Origin: Saprospiraceae bacterium
GTDB taxonomy: Bacteria; Bacteroidota; Bacteroidia; Chitinophagales; Saprospiraceae
Reading direction: 5' to 3'
NCBI GenBank assembly: GCA_016787575.1
Contig: JAEUUO010000019.1
Span: 124,001-188,000, forward strand
Length of the DNA stretch: 64,000 bases
A model generated the notes under the pieces. The model did not search any database and had not been told where the DNA came from. It saw only the letters and a program-made list of their open reading frames with translations. The translations under genes and the position numbers were made by a program. Position 1 is the stretch's first letter. Every line of letters begins with the position of its first letter. This document shows, in pieces, positions 16,011 through 24,662 of the stretch.

Positions 16011-17408
16011 TTAAAGATGGATGACTTCTCCATATGCAGCTGCAGCCGCTTCCATTATTGCTTCTGACATAGTAGGGTGGGGATGAATGGCTTTCACGAT
16101 TTCATGCCCGGTTGTTTCCAGTTTTCTGGCAACCACCACTTCTGCTATCATTTCTGTTACATTCATACCAATCATGTGAGCTCCTAAAAACTCTCCATAT
16201 TTTTTATCAAAAATCACTTTAACAAACCCTTCTTTAGATCCTGAAGCACTTGCTTTTCCTGATGCTGAAAATGGAAATTTGCCGACTAGAATTTCATAAC
16301 CAGCATCTTTGGCAGCTTGTTCTGTATAGCCGACAGAAGCAATTTCGGGATTGCAATAGGTGCAACCTGGAATGTTATTGTAGTCTATTGGCTGAGTATG
16401 GTGGCCCGCAATGGATTCCACGCAAATAATTCCTTCAGCACTTGCAACATGGGCCAATGCCTGGCCTGGAGTTACATCACCAATCGCGTAAATTCCGGCA
16501 ACGTTAGTTTTGTATTGAGCATCTACTTTAATTAAACCTTTTTCAATAATTACACCCAAATCTTCTAATCCCAAATTTTCTATGTTTGCGGTTACGCCAG
16601 CTGCTGAGAGTACAACATCGCATTCTATTTTTGTTTCCTTATTGTCTTTCCTGTCCTTGGTTAGCACGATTAAACCTTCTTTGGTTTTTTCAACTTTCTC
16701 GACACTTGTATTGGCTAAACTTTGGATGCCAGCTTTTTTAAAAATTTTAGTTAGTTCTTTAGAGATATCTGAATCTTCGCGTGGCACCAGACCTTGTTCC
16801 ATAAATTCTACGACAGTAACCTGAGTTCCCATAGAATTATAAAAATAAGCAAACTCGACTCCAATAGCTCCGGCTCCTACAATTACCATCTTTTTTGGAA
16901 GGGATTCCAATGACATAGCCTTACGATAATCAATAATATTTTTACCATCAATAGGCAAATTTGGTAATTCTTTGGCTCTGCCACCTGTAGCAATTATAAC
17001 GTGATCTGCTGTTAACAGGTCTTTTTTTCCAGCATTATCAGTAACCTCTACTTTTTTATCTTTTAATAATTTGGCTGTTCCCATTACTACTTGAATTTTA
17101 TTCTTTTTCATTAGAAACTGGATGCCCTTGCTCATGCCGTCCGCAACATTTCTGCTTCGTTTTACAATGTTTCCAAACTCAGGTTTAGCTTCGCTGACTT
17201 GAATTCCGTAATCTGATGCATGTTTAATATATTCAAAAACTTGTGCACTTTTTAACAAAGCTTTAGTTGGTATACACCCCCAGTTAAGACAAATGCCTCC
17301 AAGTGACTCGCGTTCAACAATTGCTACTTGCTTGCCAAGTTGAGCTGCTCTGATAGCTGCTACATAACCACCTGGGCCGGAGCCAATTACTATAATATCA
17401 AATTTCAT
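16011..17408 (-). CDS. lpdA: Dihydrolipoyl dehydrogenase (E3)
   Basis: The 465-residue flavoprotein begins with the FAD-binding GSGPGGYVAAIRAA motif and carries the redox disulfide C40/C45 in GGICLNWGCIPTKA, an NAD-binding GAGAIGVEFAYFY, a second FAD motif (YAIGDVTPG) and the C-terminal catalytic dyad in IHPHPTMSEA. It reoxidises lipoamide in pyruvate, 2-oxoglutarate or branched-chain dehydrogenase complexes in the cytoplasm. No E1 or E2 genes are beside it. A terminator lies immediately downstream. Confidence 0.97.
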   Translation of the reverse strand: MKFDIIVIGSGPGGYVAAIRAAQLGKQVAIVERESLGGICLNWGCIPTKALLKSAQVFEYIKHASDYGIQVSEAKPEFGNIVKRSRNVADGMSKGIQFLMKKNKIQVVMGTAKLLKDKKVEVTDNAGKKDLLTADHVIIATGGRAKELPNLPIDGKNIIDYRKAMSLESLPKKMVIVGAGAIGVEFAYFYNSMGTQVTVVEFMEQGLVPREDSDISKELTKIFKKAGIQSLANTSVEKVEKTKEGLIVLTKDRKDNKETKIECDVVLSAAGVTANIENLGLEDLGVIIEKGLIKVDAQYKTNVAGIYAIGDVTPGQALAHVASAEGIICVESIAGHHTQPIDYNNIPGCTYCNPEIASVGYTEQAAKDAGYEILVGKFPFSASGKASASGSKEGFVKVIFDKKYGEFLGAHMIGMNVTEMIAEVVVARKLETTGHEIVKAIHPHPTMSEAIMEAAAAAYGEVIHL

Positions 17409-17552
17409 AATCCTGTATATTTTGGGCGAAATTATTGTAAATAATTGACAAGCAATTGCTTTTAGTGATTCTAAAGCTTAAATTTTGGATAAAAAGATTT
17501 AATCTGGCAATGAATTCACCTTCTTGTCTCATTATTCTAATTTTAAGCACCC

Positions 17553-17560
17553 TATCTTTG
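17553..17560 (+). promoter_or_regulatory. -7-like element for coaD-pruA
   Basis: TATCTTTG matches the Bacteroidota -7 consensus exactly, 14 bases before the coaD ATG. A TTG lies 26 bases upstream (17524-17526), further than the usual -33 spacing. The rest of the gap between lpd and coaD shows nothing else. Confidence 0.5.
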
Positions 17561-17574
17561 CATAAAACAATTTA

Positions 17575-18054
17575 ATGGCGAATAAAATAGCTGTTTTTCC
17601 GGGGTCGTTTGATCCAATTACAAAAGGGCATCAGGATATCGTGTTAAGAGCCTTGCCATTATTTGATAAAATTGTTATTGCCATTGGTGAAAACTCTCAA
17701 AAGAAATCCTTGTTTTCTTTAGAGCAAAGGCTTAAATGGATTCAAATCCTTTTTGAAAATGAACCAAAAGTTTCTGTGACTAGTTACAATGGTCTCACTG
17801 CATTATTCTGTGATTCAATTCATGCCAATTATTTAGTAAGAGGAATCAGAAATGCTTCTGATTTTGACTATGAAAAAACGATTTCACAAATAAATCACAC
17901 CTTGGTAAATCGAATTGAAACTGTTTTTTTTATTGCCAGACCTGAGTTGTCTCATGTAAGCAGTACAATTGTAAGGGAATTAATTTTAGGCAAAGCAGAT
18001 GTAAAAGCATTTGTGCCTGAAATTGTAAATGTGTTAAATATAAAAATTCAATAA
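17575..18054 (+). CDS. coaD: Phosphopantetheine adenylyltransferase
   Basis: A 159-residue nucleotidyltransferase with AVFPGSFDPITKGHQDIVLRA (T/HxGH motif) at the start, KKSLFSLEQRLKWI, LVRGIRNASDFDYE and a final SSTIVREL motif. It makes dephospho-CoA from 4'-phosphopantetheine and ATP, the fourth step of CoA synthesis. Its stop is immediately followed by the pruA ATG with no spacer. In other Bacteroidota coaD often sits beside rsmD and a DUF3822 gene; here those are 19 kb away. Confidence 0.97.
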   Translation: MANKIAVFPGSFDPITKGHQDIVLRALPLFDKIVIAIGENSQKKSLFSLEQRLKWIQILFENEPKVSVTSYNGLTALFCDSIHANYLVRGIRNASDFDYEKTISQINHTLVNRIETVFFIARPELSHVSSTIVRELILGKADVKAFVPEIVNVLNIKIQ

Positions 18055-19686
18055 ATGTCTAATTTAATCGTAACAATTCCAATTGCTAAAAACGAAGGGG
18101 TTTTAAATTATCGACCAGGATCAATAGAAAAATTGGAAGTCAAAAAAGCTCTTGACGAATTGCAATCCAAAGTTTTGGACATCGGAATGACAATAAATGG
18201 GAAAAAAGTTACCACCAATGTTCAAAAAGATATATTTCCCCCTCATAAGCGCAATCACAAAATTGCACACTATTTTAAAGGAGATGCAAGCCATGTAAAA
18301 CAAGCAATTGATGCGGCATTGGAGGCTAAAGAAAATTGGGAATCTATGCCATGGGGAGAAAGGGCAGCTATTTTTTTAAAAGCTGCTGATTTGATTGCGG
18401 GTCCATATAGGGCTAAAATGAATGCAATGACGATGTTAGGGCAATCAAAAAACATTTATCAGGCAGAAATCGATGCTGTTTGTGAGTTTTGCGATTTTTT
18501 AAGATTTAATGTCCGATTTATGACTGAAATTTATTCTCAGCAACCTGAATCAGCACCAGGAATTTGGAATCAGTTGCAGTATCGGCCTTTGGAGGGATTT
18601 GTTTTTGCTTTAACTCCATTTAATTTCACTTCAATTGCTGGTAATTTGCCTTGCGCACCTGCCTTAATGGGTAATGTTGTTGTTTGGAAGCCTGCAGAAA
18701 CTCAGATTTATTCAGCTTCCCTAATAATGGAAATATTGCAAGAAGCCGGTTTACCTGATGGAGTTATAAATTTAATTTTTGTTGAGGGTGCTGTAGCAGG
18801 AGATGTAATTTTTAATCATCCGGAATTTGCGGGGATTCATTTTACAGGATCTACTCAGGTTTTTAAATCCATTTGGAATAAAGTTGCACAAAATTTGAAT
18901 ATTTACCGCTCATTTCCACGTTTGGTAGGTGAAACAGGTGGAAAGGATTTTATTCTGGCTCACCCAACCGCTAATCCAAAGCAACTTGCAGTTGCTTTGA
19001 TTAGAGGTGCATTCGAATACCAAGGTCAAAAATGCAGTGCGGCTTCAAGAGCTTATATTCCGGAAAGTTTATGGCAGGAAGTTTCCGGACATTGCTCAAC
19101 AATGTTAGCCGAAATAAAAATGGGAGATCCTTATGATTTTACAAATTTCATTAATGCAGTTATCGATGAAAAGGCTTTTGATAAAATTTCCTCTTATATT
19201 TTAACAGCGAAGCAAAGCAATGAAGCTGAAATCATTTATGGCGGACAATTTGATAAATCTGAAGGTTATTTTATTCAACCAACTGTTATTAAAACTACCA
19301 ATGCAGAATATAATACTATGTGTGAGGAGATTTTTGGTCCAGTTTTAACAATCTTTGTATATGAAGATTCGAAATTTGATGAAATTTTAAAAACAGTAGA
19401 CAATACATCCCCTTATGCTTTGACCGGAGCTTTGTTTTGTCACGATAAAAATATTACTGTTCGGGCATCTCATTCATTAAGAAATGCTGCTGGAAATTTT
19501 TATATTAATGATAAGCCAACCGGTGCTGTTGTTGGTCAACAGCCATTTGGTGGAGCCAGGGGGTCAGGCACAAACGATAAAGCTGGTTCGCATTTAAATC
19601 TTTTACGCTGGGTTTCTCCAAGAACAATAAAAGAAAACTTCAATCCACCAGATAGTTTTGATTATCCATTTATGCAAGAAGTATAA
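18055..19686 (+). CDS. pruA: L-glutamate gamma-semialdehyde (P5C) dehydrogenase
   Basis: The 543-residue aldehyde dehydrogenase matches the stand-alone P5CDH type: an N-terminal extension, then FALTPFNFTSIAGNLP, the general base in RLVGETGGKDF and the catalytic Cys in EYQGQKCSAASRAYI, then TCEEIFGPVL-like (MCEEIFGPVLTIFVYED) and the C-terminal PFGGARGSGTNDKAG. It oxidises glutamate semialdehyde from proline breakdown to glutamate with NAD+. The ATG directly abuts the coaD stop. No proline dehydrogenase (prodh) gene is in the window. Confidence 0.95.
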   Translation: MSNLIVTIPIAKNEGVLNYRPGSIEKLEVKKALDELQSKVLDIGMTINGKKVTTNVQKDIFPPHKRNHKIAHYFKGDASHVKQAIDAALEAKENWESMPWGERAAIFLKAADLIAGPYRAKMNAMTMLGQSKNIYQAEIDAVCEFCDFLRFNVRFMTEIYSQQPESAPGIWNQLQYRPLEGFVFALTPFNFTSIAGNLPCAPALMGNVVVWKPAETQIYSASLIMEILQEAGLPDGVINLIFVEGAVAGDVIFNHPEFAGIHFTGSTQVFKSIWNKVAQNLNIYRSFPRLVGETGGKDFILAHPTANPKQLAVALIRGAFEYQGQKCSAASRAYIPESLWQEVSGHCSTMLAEIKMGDPYDFTNFINAVIDEKAFDKISSYILTAKQSNEAEIIYGGQFDKSEGYFIQPTVIKTTNAEYNTMCEEIFGPVLTIFVYEDSKFDEILKTVDNTSPYALTGALFCHDKNITVRASHSLRNAAGNFYINDKPTGAVVGQQPFGGARGSGTNDKAGSHLNLLRWVSPRTIKENFNPPDSFDYPFMQEV

Positions 19687-19699
19687 AAAATGCATGATC

Positions 19700-20296
19700 C
19701 TACACTCCATATTTTATAATTAGGCCAAGCAGCAAACCGATCACGGAGCCATAAAAGTGTGCGAAATGATCAATGTGATCATTTGGATTTTTAGATGCCC
19801 ACCAAGAATAAATTAAGTAAAGTGGTGCAAATAAAATTGCTGGAATGGGAACCATGCCAAATATATATAACAATTGAAAAGGGTAATAAAGTACATAAAT
19901 AAACAAGATTCCTGAAATTGCACCGGATGCGCCTATACTAGAATAGTTGACATTGTTTGAATAATGAAAATATGTCGGAATGCATCCAATTACCAAAATA
20001 ATCAGGTAGACACTTAAAAACAGGAGTCCGCCAAAATAAAAGCCAAATTGAGACTTATAAATGAATTCAATAGTACTTCCAAATTGATAGAGTACAAACA
20101 AATTTAATGCAAGATGCAACCAGTTGGCATGAAAAAATCCACAACTTAACCAGCGATAAAATTGACCTTGTCTTTTTTCTCTGTAAGGATAATGACTGTA
20201 TTCTAAAATGAGATGAGATTTTGAAAAACCAATCATAGAAATAATGAGAATGGACAACATTAAACCATAAGTCATTAATGGTGGTAGGCTATTCAT
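19700..20296 (-). CDS. Rhomboid family intramembrane serine protease
   Basis: The 198-residue protein has about six membrane helices and the rhomboid catalytic dyad: the Ser in IGASGAISG (S124) and a His in the last helix (H180 in HFAHFYGSVIG). The HxxxN-type motif in GFFHANWLHLALNLFVLYQFG is also present. It cleaves membrane-protein substrates within the bilayer; the substrate is unknown. It overlaps the end of rlmH by 8 bases and is the last gene of a four-gene minus-strand run (SWIM protein, GH13-like, rlmH, rhomboid). Confidence 0.92.
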   Translation of the reverse strand: MNSLPPLMTYGLMLSILIISMIGFSKSHLILEYSHYPYREKRQGQFYRWLSCGFFHANWLHLALNLFVLYQFGSTIEFIYKSQFGFYFGGLLFLSVYLIILVIGCIPTYFHYSNNVNYSSIGASGAISGILFIYVLYYPFQLLYIFGMVPIPAILFAPLYLIYSWWASKNPNDHIDHFAHFYGSVIGLLLGLIIKYGV

Positions 20297-20759
20297 TGTG
20301 GTATGGAATTTTATTAATAATTGTAAAAGCCCTGAAAAGCTGTTCTAAAAATATCAGGCGAGTCATTTGATGCGTATAGGTCATTTTTGAAAGCGATAAT
20401 TTATTGGGTACTAATTTTCTTATAGTGCTCGAAAATCCATAAGAGCTTCCAATAATGAAACAAACTTTTCTATTGTGGGTTATAGATTGTTTTTGCAACC
20501 AGGTTGCAAAATCTCCAGATGTATATTGTGTTCCAATTTCATCCAATAATACAGGTAATATGCCTGGCGTTTGCAAAGCTTTCAGCAGGGCAGGTTCTTC
20601 AAATTGACGGATCGAATCAATAGATTTTAAGCCTTTAGCTTCTTTAAACTCACGAAACGTGGTACTTGCATAATGCGCTAATTTCTTTTGGTAGACAGAG
20701 ATGCCATCTTGCAAATAAATGTCCTTTGTTTTGCCAATCCACCAAACTTCTAATTCCAT
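20289..20759 (-). CDS. rlmH: 23S rRNA (pseudouridine1915-N3)-methyltransferase
   Basis: At 156 residues this is a full SPOUT-class RlmH: LDEIGTQYTSGDFA, the SAM knot FIIGSSYGFS (GGAxG in most homologues) and the C-terminal LSLSKMTYTHQMTRLIFLEQ with YHNE at the very end. It methylates pseudouridine 1915 in helix 69 of 23S rRNA on the assembled ribosome. Its ATG directly follows the stop of the GH13-like gene and its end overlaps the rhomboid gene, so it is inside one operon. Confidence 0.96.
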   Translation of the reverse strand: MELEVWWIGKTKDIYLQDGISVYQKKLAHYASTTFREFKEAKGLKSIDSIRQFEEPALLKALQTPGILPVLLDEIGTQYTSGDFATWLQKQSITHNRKVCFIIGSSYGFSSTIRKLVPNKLSLSKMTYTHQMTRLIFLEQLFRAFTIINKIPYHNE

Positions 20760-22049
20760 TTATAAAACATTTGAAAACAAAATAGATTGAAATGGACCTA
20801 ATTGTAAATCGGTGTTTTTAAGAAAACTAACCGGAACTTTATTAAATATTTCATAGTAATTTGAATAGTCTTTGTCAATTTGAAATTGGACTACTTTGTT
20901 GGTTATATTGAACAACATAACAATACATGAATTGCCAGACTTTCTTTCAAGTGCTAAAACTTCTTTAGAGTTTGAAATTTTTATTGGCATATTTGCAGGA
21001 TCCAGATTCCACAAAGCTGGGTTCTTGGATTTTTGCATAGCCATGCTTCTAAAGAAGTCATTATTAAATTTATACTGTCGGGAAAATGGGTGGCTTGAAA
21101 AAATACTTATCCGCTCAAATTGTGGACCTTCTTGTCCATTTAGAATCCATTGTATTCCAGGTAGAAAAAAAGTAAGAGTATGAAAATATTTGTAAGAATT
21201 GTAAAAGGCATTTACATCAGAGCCATATCGTTCATTTATTAGATTATCCTGCACGTAATTTAGAAATTGAAATTTACTACAGCTGTCAACAATCATATCT
21301 AATTCATCCATAGTAGAGCCTTCAGAATCAATATTCTGAAATTTGGAATACAATCCGGAATTGCTATGGTAATGAAACCCATTTGATAGTGTTGAGCCAT
21401 GTTCAAACAATGCAAAACCAGTTTTGCGATTAATGCTGCGGAGAATTTTGTTTAAAAAATCAGAAGGATACCGTTCGGTATCATAAAGAACAACCCCATC
21501 AAATTGAAATTTGTTAAAAAAAACTTTATAGGATTTTATTAGCTTGTTTTGGAGCGATGAATTGTCTAAATTTAATTTTACATAGTCCTGGTTGTATTTC
21601 TTGTCTACTATTTTTACATCAGATTTATAGTATTCAGGATTATTCAGACGCCATGGATGACTTGGGCCAGTGACTGCAAAATTCATTTCCATTAAAATTT
21701 TTAGTCCTTTTGCATGAGCAGAATCTATAAGTTCTATTAAATCAGATTCTTGACCAAGGTTTGAATCAATTTGATCAAATGATTTAATTGCAAACGGACT
21801 GACTGGATTGAATGCATTTCCTGCCTCATCACGTTCAAAGAGCGGAAGTATCACTAGGGTATTAAAGAAAAAACTTTTTATGCGATCCAATTCTAAAGTT
21901 ATTCCTTTTAAATTTTTTGAATCAGAATATTGTCTTGGCATTATTTCGTAAATAGTACTGTTCTTTGTCCATTCAGGAGCAATAGGTACAGATTTGTCGG
22001 ATTCGCATCCAAGTAAAAGTATACATGCCAGCACGAAATAATATTTCAT
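20760..22049 (-). CDS. GH13 alpha-amylase-like lipoprotein with degenerate active site
   Basis: The 429-residue protein has a lipobox (LLLGC, Cys15) and a GH13-type barrel: STIYEIMPRQYSD, then FNPVSPFAIKSFDQIDSNLG, HAKGLKILMEMNFAV and HPWRLNNPEYY. The catalytic strands have changed: the NH of the region I DxxxNH motif is replaced by AV (125-126), and region II reads FDGVVLYDTE, so the invariant Arg is Val187 and the nucleophile position is Tyr189 (Asp190 is one residue off). Region IV (NHD) reads VQD. It may be a non-catalytic glycan-binding lipoprotein facing the periplasm or cell surface. It directly abuts rlmH and follows the SWIM gene. Confidence 0.82.
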   Translation of the reverse strand: MKYYFVLACILLLGCESDKSVPIAPEWTKNSTIYEIMPRQYSDSKNLKGITLELDRIKSFFFNTLVILPLFERDEAGNAFNPVSPFAIKSFDQIDSNLGQESDLIELIDSAHAKGLKILMEMNFAVTGPSHPWRLNNPEYYKSDVKIVDKKYNQDYVKLNLDNSSLQNKLIKSYKVFFNKFQFDGVVLYDTERYPSDFLNKILRSINRKTGFALFEHGSTLSNGFHYHSNSGLYSKFQNIDSEGSTMDELDMIVDSCSKFQFLNYVQDNLINERYGSDVNAFYNSYKYFHTLTFFLPGIQWILNGQEGPQFERISIFSSHPFSRQYKFNNDFFRSMAMQKSKNPALWNLDPANMPIKISNSKEVLALERKSGNSCIVMLFNITNKVVQFQIDKDYSNYYEIFNKVPVSFLKNTDLQLGPFQSILFSNVL

Positions 22050-22050
22050 A

Positions 22051-23709
22051 TTAATTTAATATTTGTTTGATTAATTTTCTATCTGGAAATAGTCTTTTAA
22101 TAGAATTAGAAAATTCCAAATAATTATTTTTGCTAAAATTATTCTTAATTCTTCTTAAACTTAATTCTAATTTTTGATTGGCCTGATATCCAGCGTGTTC
22201 ATTTAAATATTTATCAAAAAACAAGATGTAAATTTTTATGTATTCCTGGGCTAATTCTTCTGGTAAGTCCAAGTCATATATTTCTAATAAATGTAAATCA
22301 TCAGTTTTTTGAAGCTCTTTAAAAAAAACTGTATACTGATGACTGTAAAAGCTTAGATCTAAAGTTGTTCTTTTTGACAATATAGTAGTGGCTGTATTTT
22401 TTAGCAGAAAATTAGTAGCCTCGATGTATGCTTCTGGGGTATGGTTGGATGTAAAATACAGTTTTAGAAAGCTTGAATCTTTGCTATCCATATAAAACAA
22501 TAGCAAAAACTCATCTAATGGTTTTTGATCGCTGGAAATTAGTAATTTTAAATACAATTGACCTATATATTTTTTTAAATCAGGAGCTGCAATGGAGTAG
22601 ATGCACTTATAATAATTTACCAAATAGCTTGTTGGCAGGCTAACTTTTCTTGAGTTTAACCAGTTAAGGCTTGTGTAGAAATTAGAGTTTAATTCGTGTT
22701 TTAATAATAGATCCGAAAGTTGCTCTGGATTTATTTGGTATAAATAGTCCAATATCGTAAATTTAAAATCATCCGGAATGGAATAATATATTTTTAATAG
22801 TAGCGGCTTAAATCCATCTTTTATAAATTGCTGAAAGAAGGACTTTTTAGAGAGCAATCGATCAAATAAATTGGAATTTTTATTTAAAATTAGATATTCT
22901 TTTGATGTGGCGCAGTCATAAGTCAGTTTTTGAATTTTATTTAGCGCACCAGGAGCAACAATTAACTGACTGAATTGCAAGAATGCAGTGTGTAACTTAT
23001 CATTCATTTGGATAAGTTTGGTAAAATTTTTAAAAAGGGTATAGTCTGCAGTGCAGTGTATAAAATGTATTCCTGCAAGAAGAGATTCTGTAGCTTCTTC
23101 TATGTTAGAATGATTGTAATGATAAAACGAAATCTGATATAATTCTTCTAATATATCTAGTTTATTTTTTAATCGGGTTGCAGGATTTTTACTAGATACT
23201 TCTAAGAAATGATTTATTTCCAACAAAAGTTGTGTATATTTTGAAAAGGGTTTTTCTGTGATAGATCGACCAGTCAGGATGAAATGGACCCATTGTTTGT
23301 TTAGACCATTGTTTTGACATAGTGCGGATAAAACATAACTGAGATCCTCTTTGCTAAAGTTGTTAAATGTTTGAAATTTGTTTTTAAAATCAATGGAGGC
23401 TGGTGTAACGTTTACATGTATATTCTGAAAATGCCAAATTGAAGCAATCAAAGCGTGTTTGCAATATTTGCCAGGTGATTTGGCGCCACATCCGCAAACA
23501 AAAGATTTAATATTTTTTGAATTATAATGGACTTCCAATTCAACCAAATTAGATTCAAACTTGATTAAATAGTTCCAGCGAGATTTACCCGTTTGGTTGG
23601 CTTTTCTAATGCAACCCTGATCGATGCTGTTTTTAAAGTAGACTAAATCCTTTTCACGAATTTCAAAGTCTAAATATTCAAAATTTATTGGTTTGTGACT
23701 GGAATGCAC
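22051..23709 (-). CDS. SWIM zinc finger domain protein
   Basis: The 552-residue protein carries a SWIM zinc finger near the N-terminus, CxCx8CxH: C72, C74, C83 and H85 in VCGCGAKSPGKYCKHA. The remaining ~450 residues are Leu/Lys/Asn-rich and probably helical, with no motif I can name and no Snf2 helicase domain. SWIM fingers bind nucleic acid or protein partners. It is the first gene of the four-gene minus-strand run, 1 base from the GH13-like gene. A -7 element lies at 23731-23738. Confidence 0.85.
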   Translation of the reverse strand: MHSSHKPINFEYLDFEIREKDLVYFKNSIDQGCIRKANQTGKSRWNYLIKFESNLVELEVHYNSKNIKSFVCGCGAKSPGKYCKHALIASIWHFQNIHVNVTPASIDFKNKFQTFNNFSKEDLSYVLSALCQNNGLNKQWVHFILTGRSITEKPFSKYTQLLLEINHFLEVSSKNPATRLKNKLDILEELYQISFYHYNHSNIEEATESLLAGIHFIHCTADYTLFKNFTKLIQMNDKLHTAFLQFSQLIVAPGALNKIQKLTYDCATSKEYLILNKNSNLFDRLLSKKSFFQQFIKDGFKPLLLKIYYSIPDDFKFTILDYLYQINPEQLSDLLLKHELNSNFYTSLNWLNSRKVSLPTSYLVNYYKCIYSIAAPDLKKYIGQLYLKLLISSDQKPLDEFLLLFYMDSKDSSFLKLYFTSNHTPEAYIEATNFLLKNTATTILSKRTTLDLSFYSHQYTVFFKELQKTDDLHLLEIYDLDLPEELAQEYIKIYILFFDKYLNEHAGYQANQKLELSLRRIKNNFSKNNYLEFSNSIKRLFPDRKLIKQILN

Positions 23710-23730
23710 GATGTATTAGTACTTAACCAG

Positions 23731-23738
23731 CAAAGGTA
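23731..23738 (-). promoter_or_regulatory. -7-like element for the SWIM-GH13-rlmH-rhomboid run
   Basis: TACCTTTG on the minus strand matches TAnnTTTG, 21 bases before ATG 23709. It lies back to back with a plus-strand -7 element one base away. No -33 TTG is evident. Confidence 0.45.
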
Positions 23739-23739
23739 G

Positions 23740-23747
23740 TAGATTTG
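23740..23747 (+). promoter_or_regulatory. -7-like element for sixA
   Basis: TAGATTTG matches TAnnTTTG, 23 bases before ATG 23771. Because it overlaps the GTG at 23747 that would give a longer frame, it favours 23771 as the true start. Confidence 0.45.
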
Positions 23748-23770
23748 TGATAATAATAGTGAACCAGGGT

Positions 23771-24268
23771 ATGAATGTTTATTTTGTCAGGCATGCTAAA
23801 TCTTCATGGAACAATTCAAATCTTTCGGACATAGAGCGACCGTTGAATAACCGTGGGTTAGCCACTGCGCCGAAAATGGCTGAATTTCTATTGAAAAACC
23901 AAAAATTTGATTCTTTTTGTATATTTTCAAGTCCTGCTGAAAGAGCGTTTGTTACCGCATCCTATTTTGCGGATGTTTTGAAAATCCCCCATTCAGATAT
24001 TGTTAAGCATGAAGCTCTTTATTTTGGAACAAGTTTGGATTATATTGAATGTGTAAATTTGGTCAAATCTGATGTGGATTCAATTTTAATTTTTGGGCAC
24101 AATCCCATTTTGGAAGAACTGGCTGGCCAATTAGAAAACCCGTACTTCGGTTTAGTGCCAACTTGTTCAATAATTCATGCAGTTTTAAATCGCAAGAATA
24201 GTCAAACTGTATATAAGGATTTTGAAATCAAAAATGTATACATTCCAAAGATCATTTTGCAATCATAG
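23771..24268 (+). CDS. SixA-type phosphohistidine phosphatase
   Basis: A 165-residue histidine phosphatase beginning MNVYFVRHAKSSWNN, the RHG-type motif in its SixA form, followed by LSDIERPLNNRG, IFSSPAERAFVTASYF and LIFGHNPILEEL with the second catalytic His. E. coli SixA removes phosphate from histidine phosphotransfer domains; here the target is unknown, but a two-component pair lies 400 bases downstream. A longer frame from GTG 23747 is rejected because of the promoter element. A DUF4296 lipoprotein gene follows after 9 bases. Confidence 0.9.
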   Translation: MNVYFVRHAKSSWNNSNLSDIERPLNNRGLATAPKMAEFLLKNQKFDSFCIFSSPAERAFVTASYFADVLKIPHSDIVKHEALYFGTSLDYIECVNLVKSDVDSILIFGHNPILEELAGQLENPYFGLVPTCSIIHAVLNRKNSQTVYKDFEIKNVYIPKIILQS

Positions 24269-24277
24269 AACATAATT

Positions 24278-24598
24278 ATGCGGTACATACTATTTATTTG
24301 CTGTTTTCTGTTTGCTTGTTCTAAAAATATTAAAGAACCTGAGTTTAAATTTGACAAAAATGAATTTGCTGGATTGATGTCACAAGTTTATTTACTGGAT
24401 GCGCATTTTAATGGACTTCCTGGCCCAATAAAGGACAGTTTGATGTCTATAAAATTTAAGGATTTACTCGATTCAAAGGGCCTTCTTATGAGTGATTTTA
24501 TTAAGATTCAGCAATATTATAAATACAATTATAAAGAGCAAGAGGCTTTGGAAAAGCAAATTATTCAAATCGTTAAAGATTCAGCGGCCCAGAATTAA
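24278..24598 (+). CDS. DUF4296 family lipoprotein
   Basis: This 106-residue protein has a lipoprotein signal peptide (LFACS, Cys14) followed by an all-helical domain with the DUF4296 pattern (MSQVYLLDAHFN, then a Y-Y-N-Y segment and a basic C-terminus). The family is typical of Bacteroidota and has no known role. It is 9 bases after sixA and 64 bases before the OmpR-type regulator, in the same direction. Confidence 0.8.
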   Translation: MRYILFICCFLFACSKNIKEPEFKFDKNEFAGLMSQVYLLDAHFNGLPGPIKDSLMSIKFKDLLDSKGLLMSDFIKIQQYYKYNYKEQEALEKQIIQIVKDSAAQN

Positions 24599-24662
24599 TA
24601 ATTTCTTAATATTGGAAGTAATCAATTACAAGTTGTAGCTGTTTATTATTAAACAATGGTAT

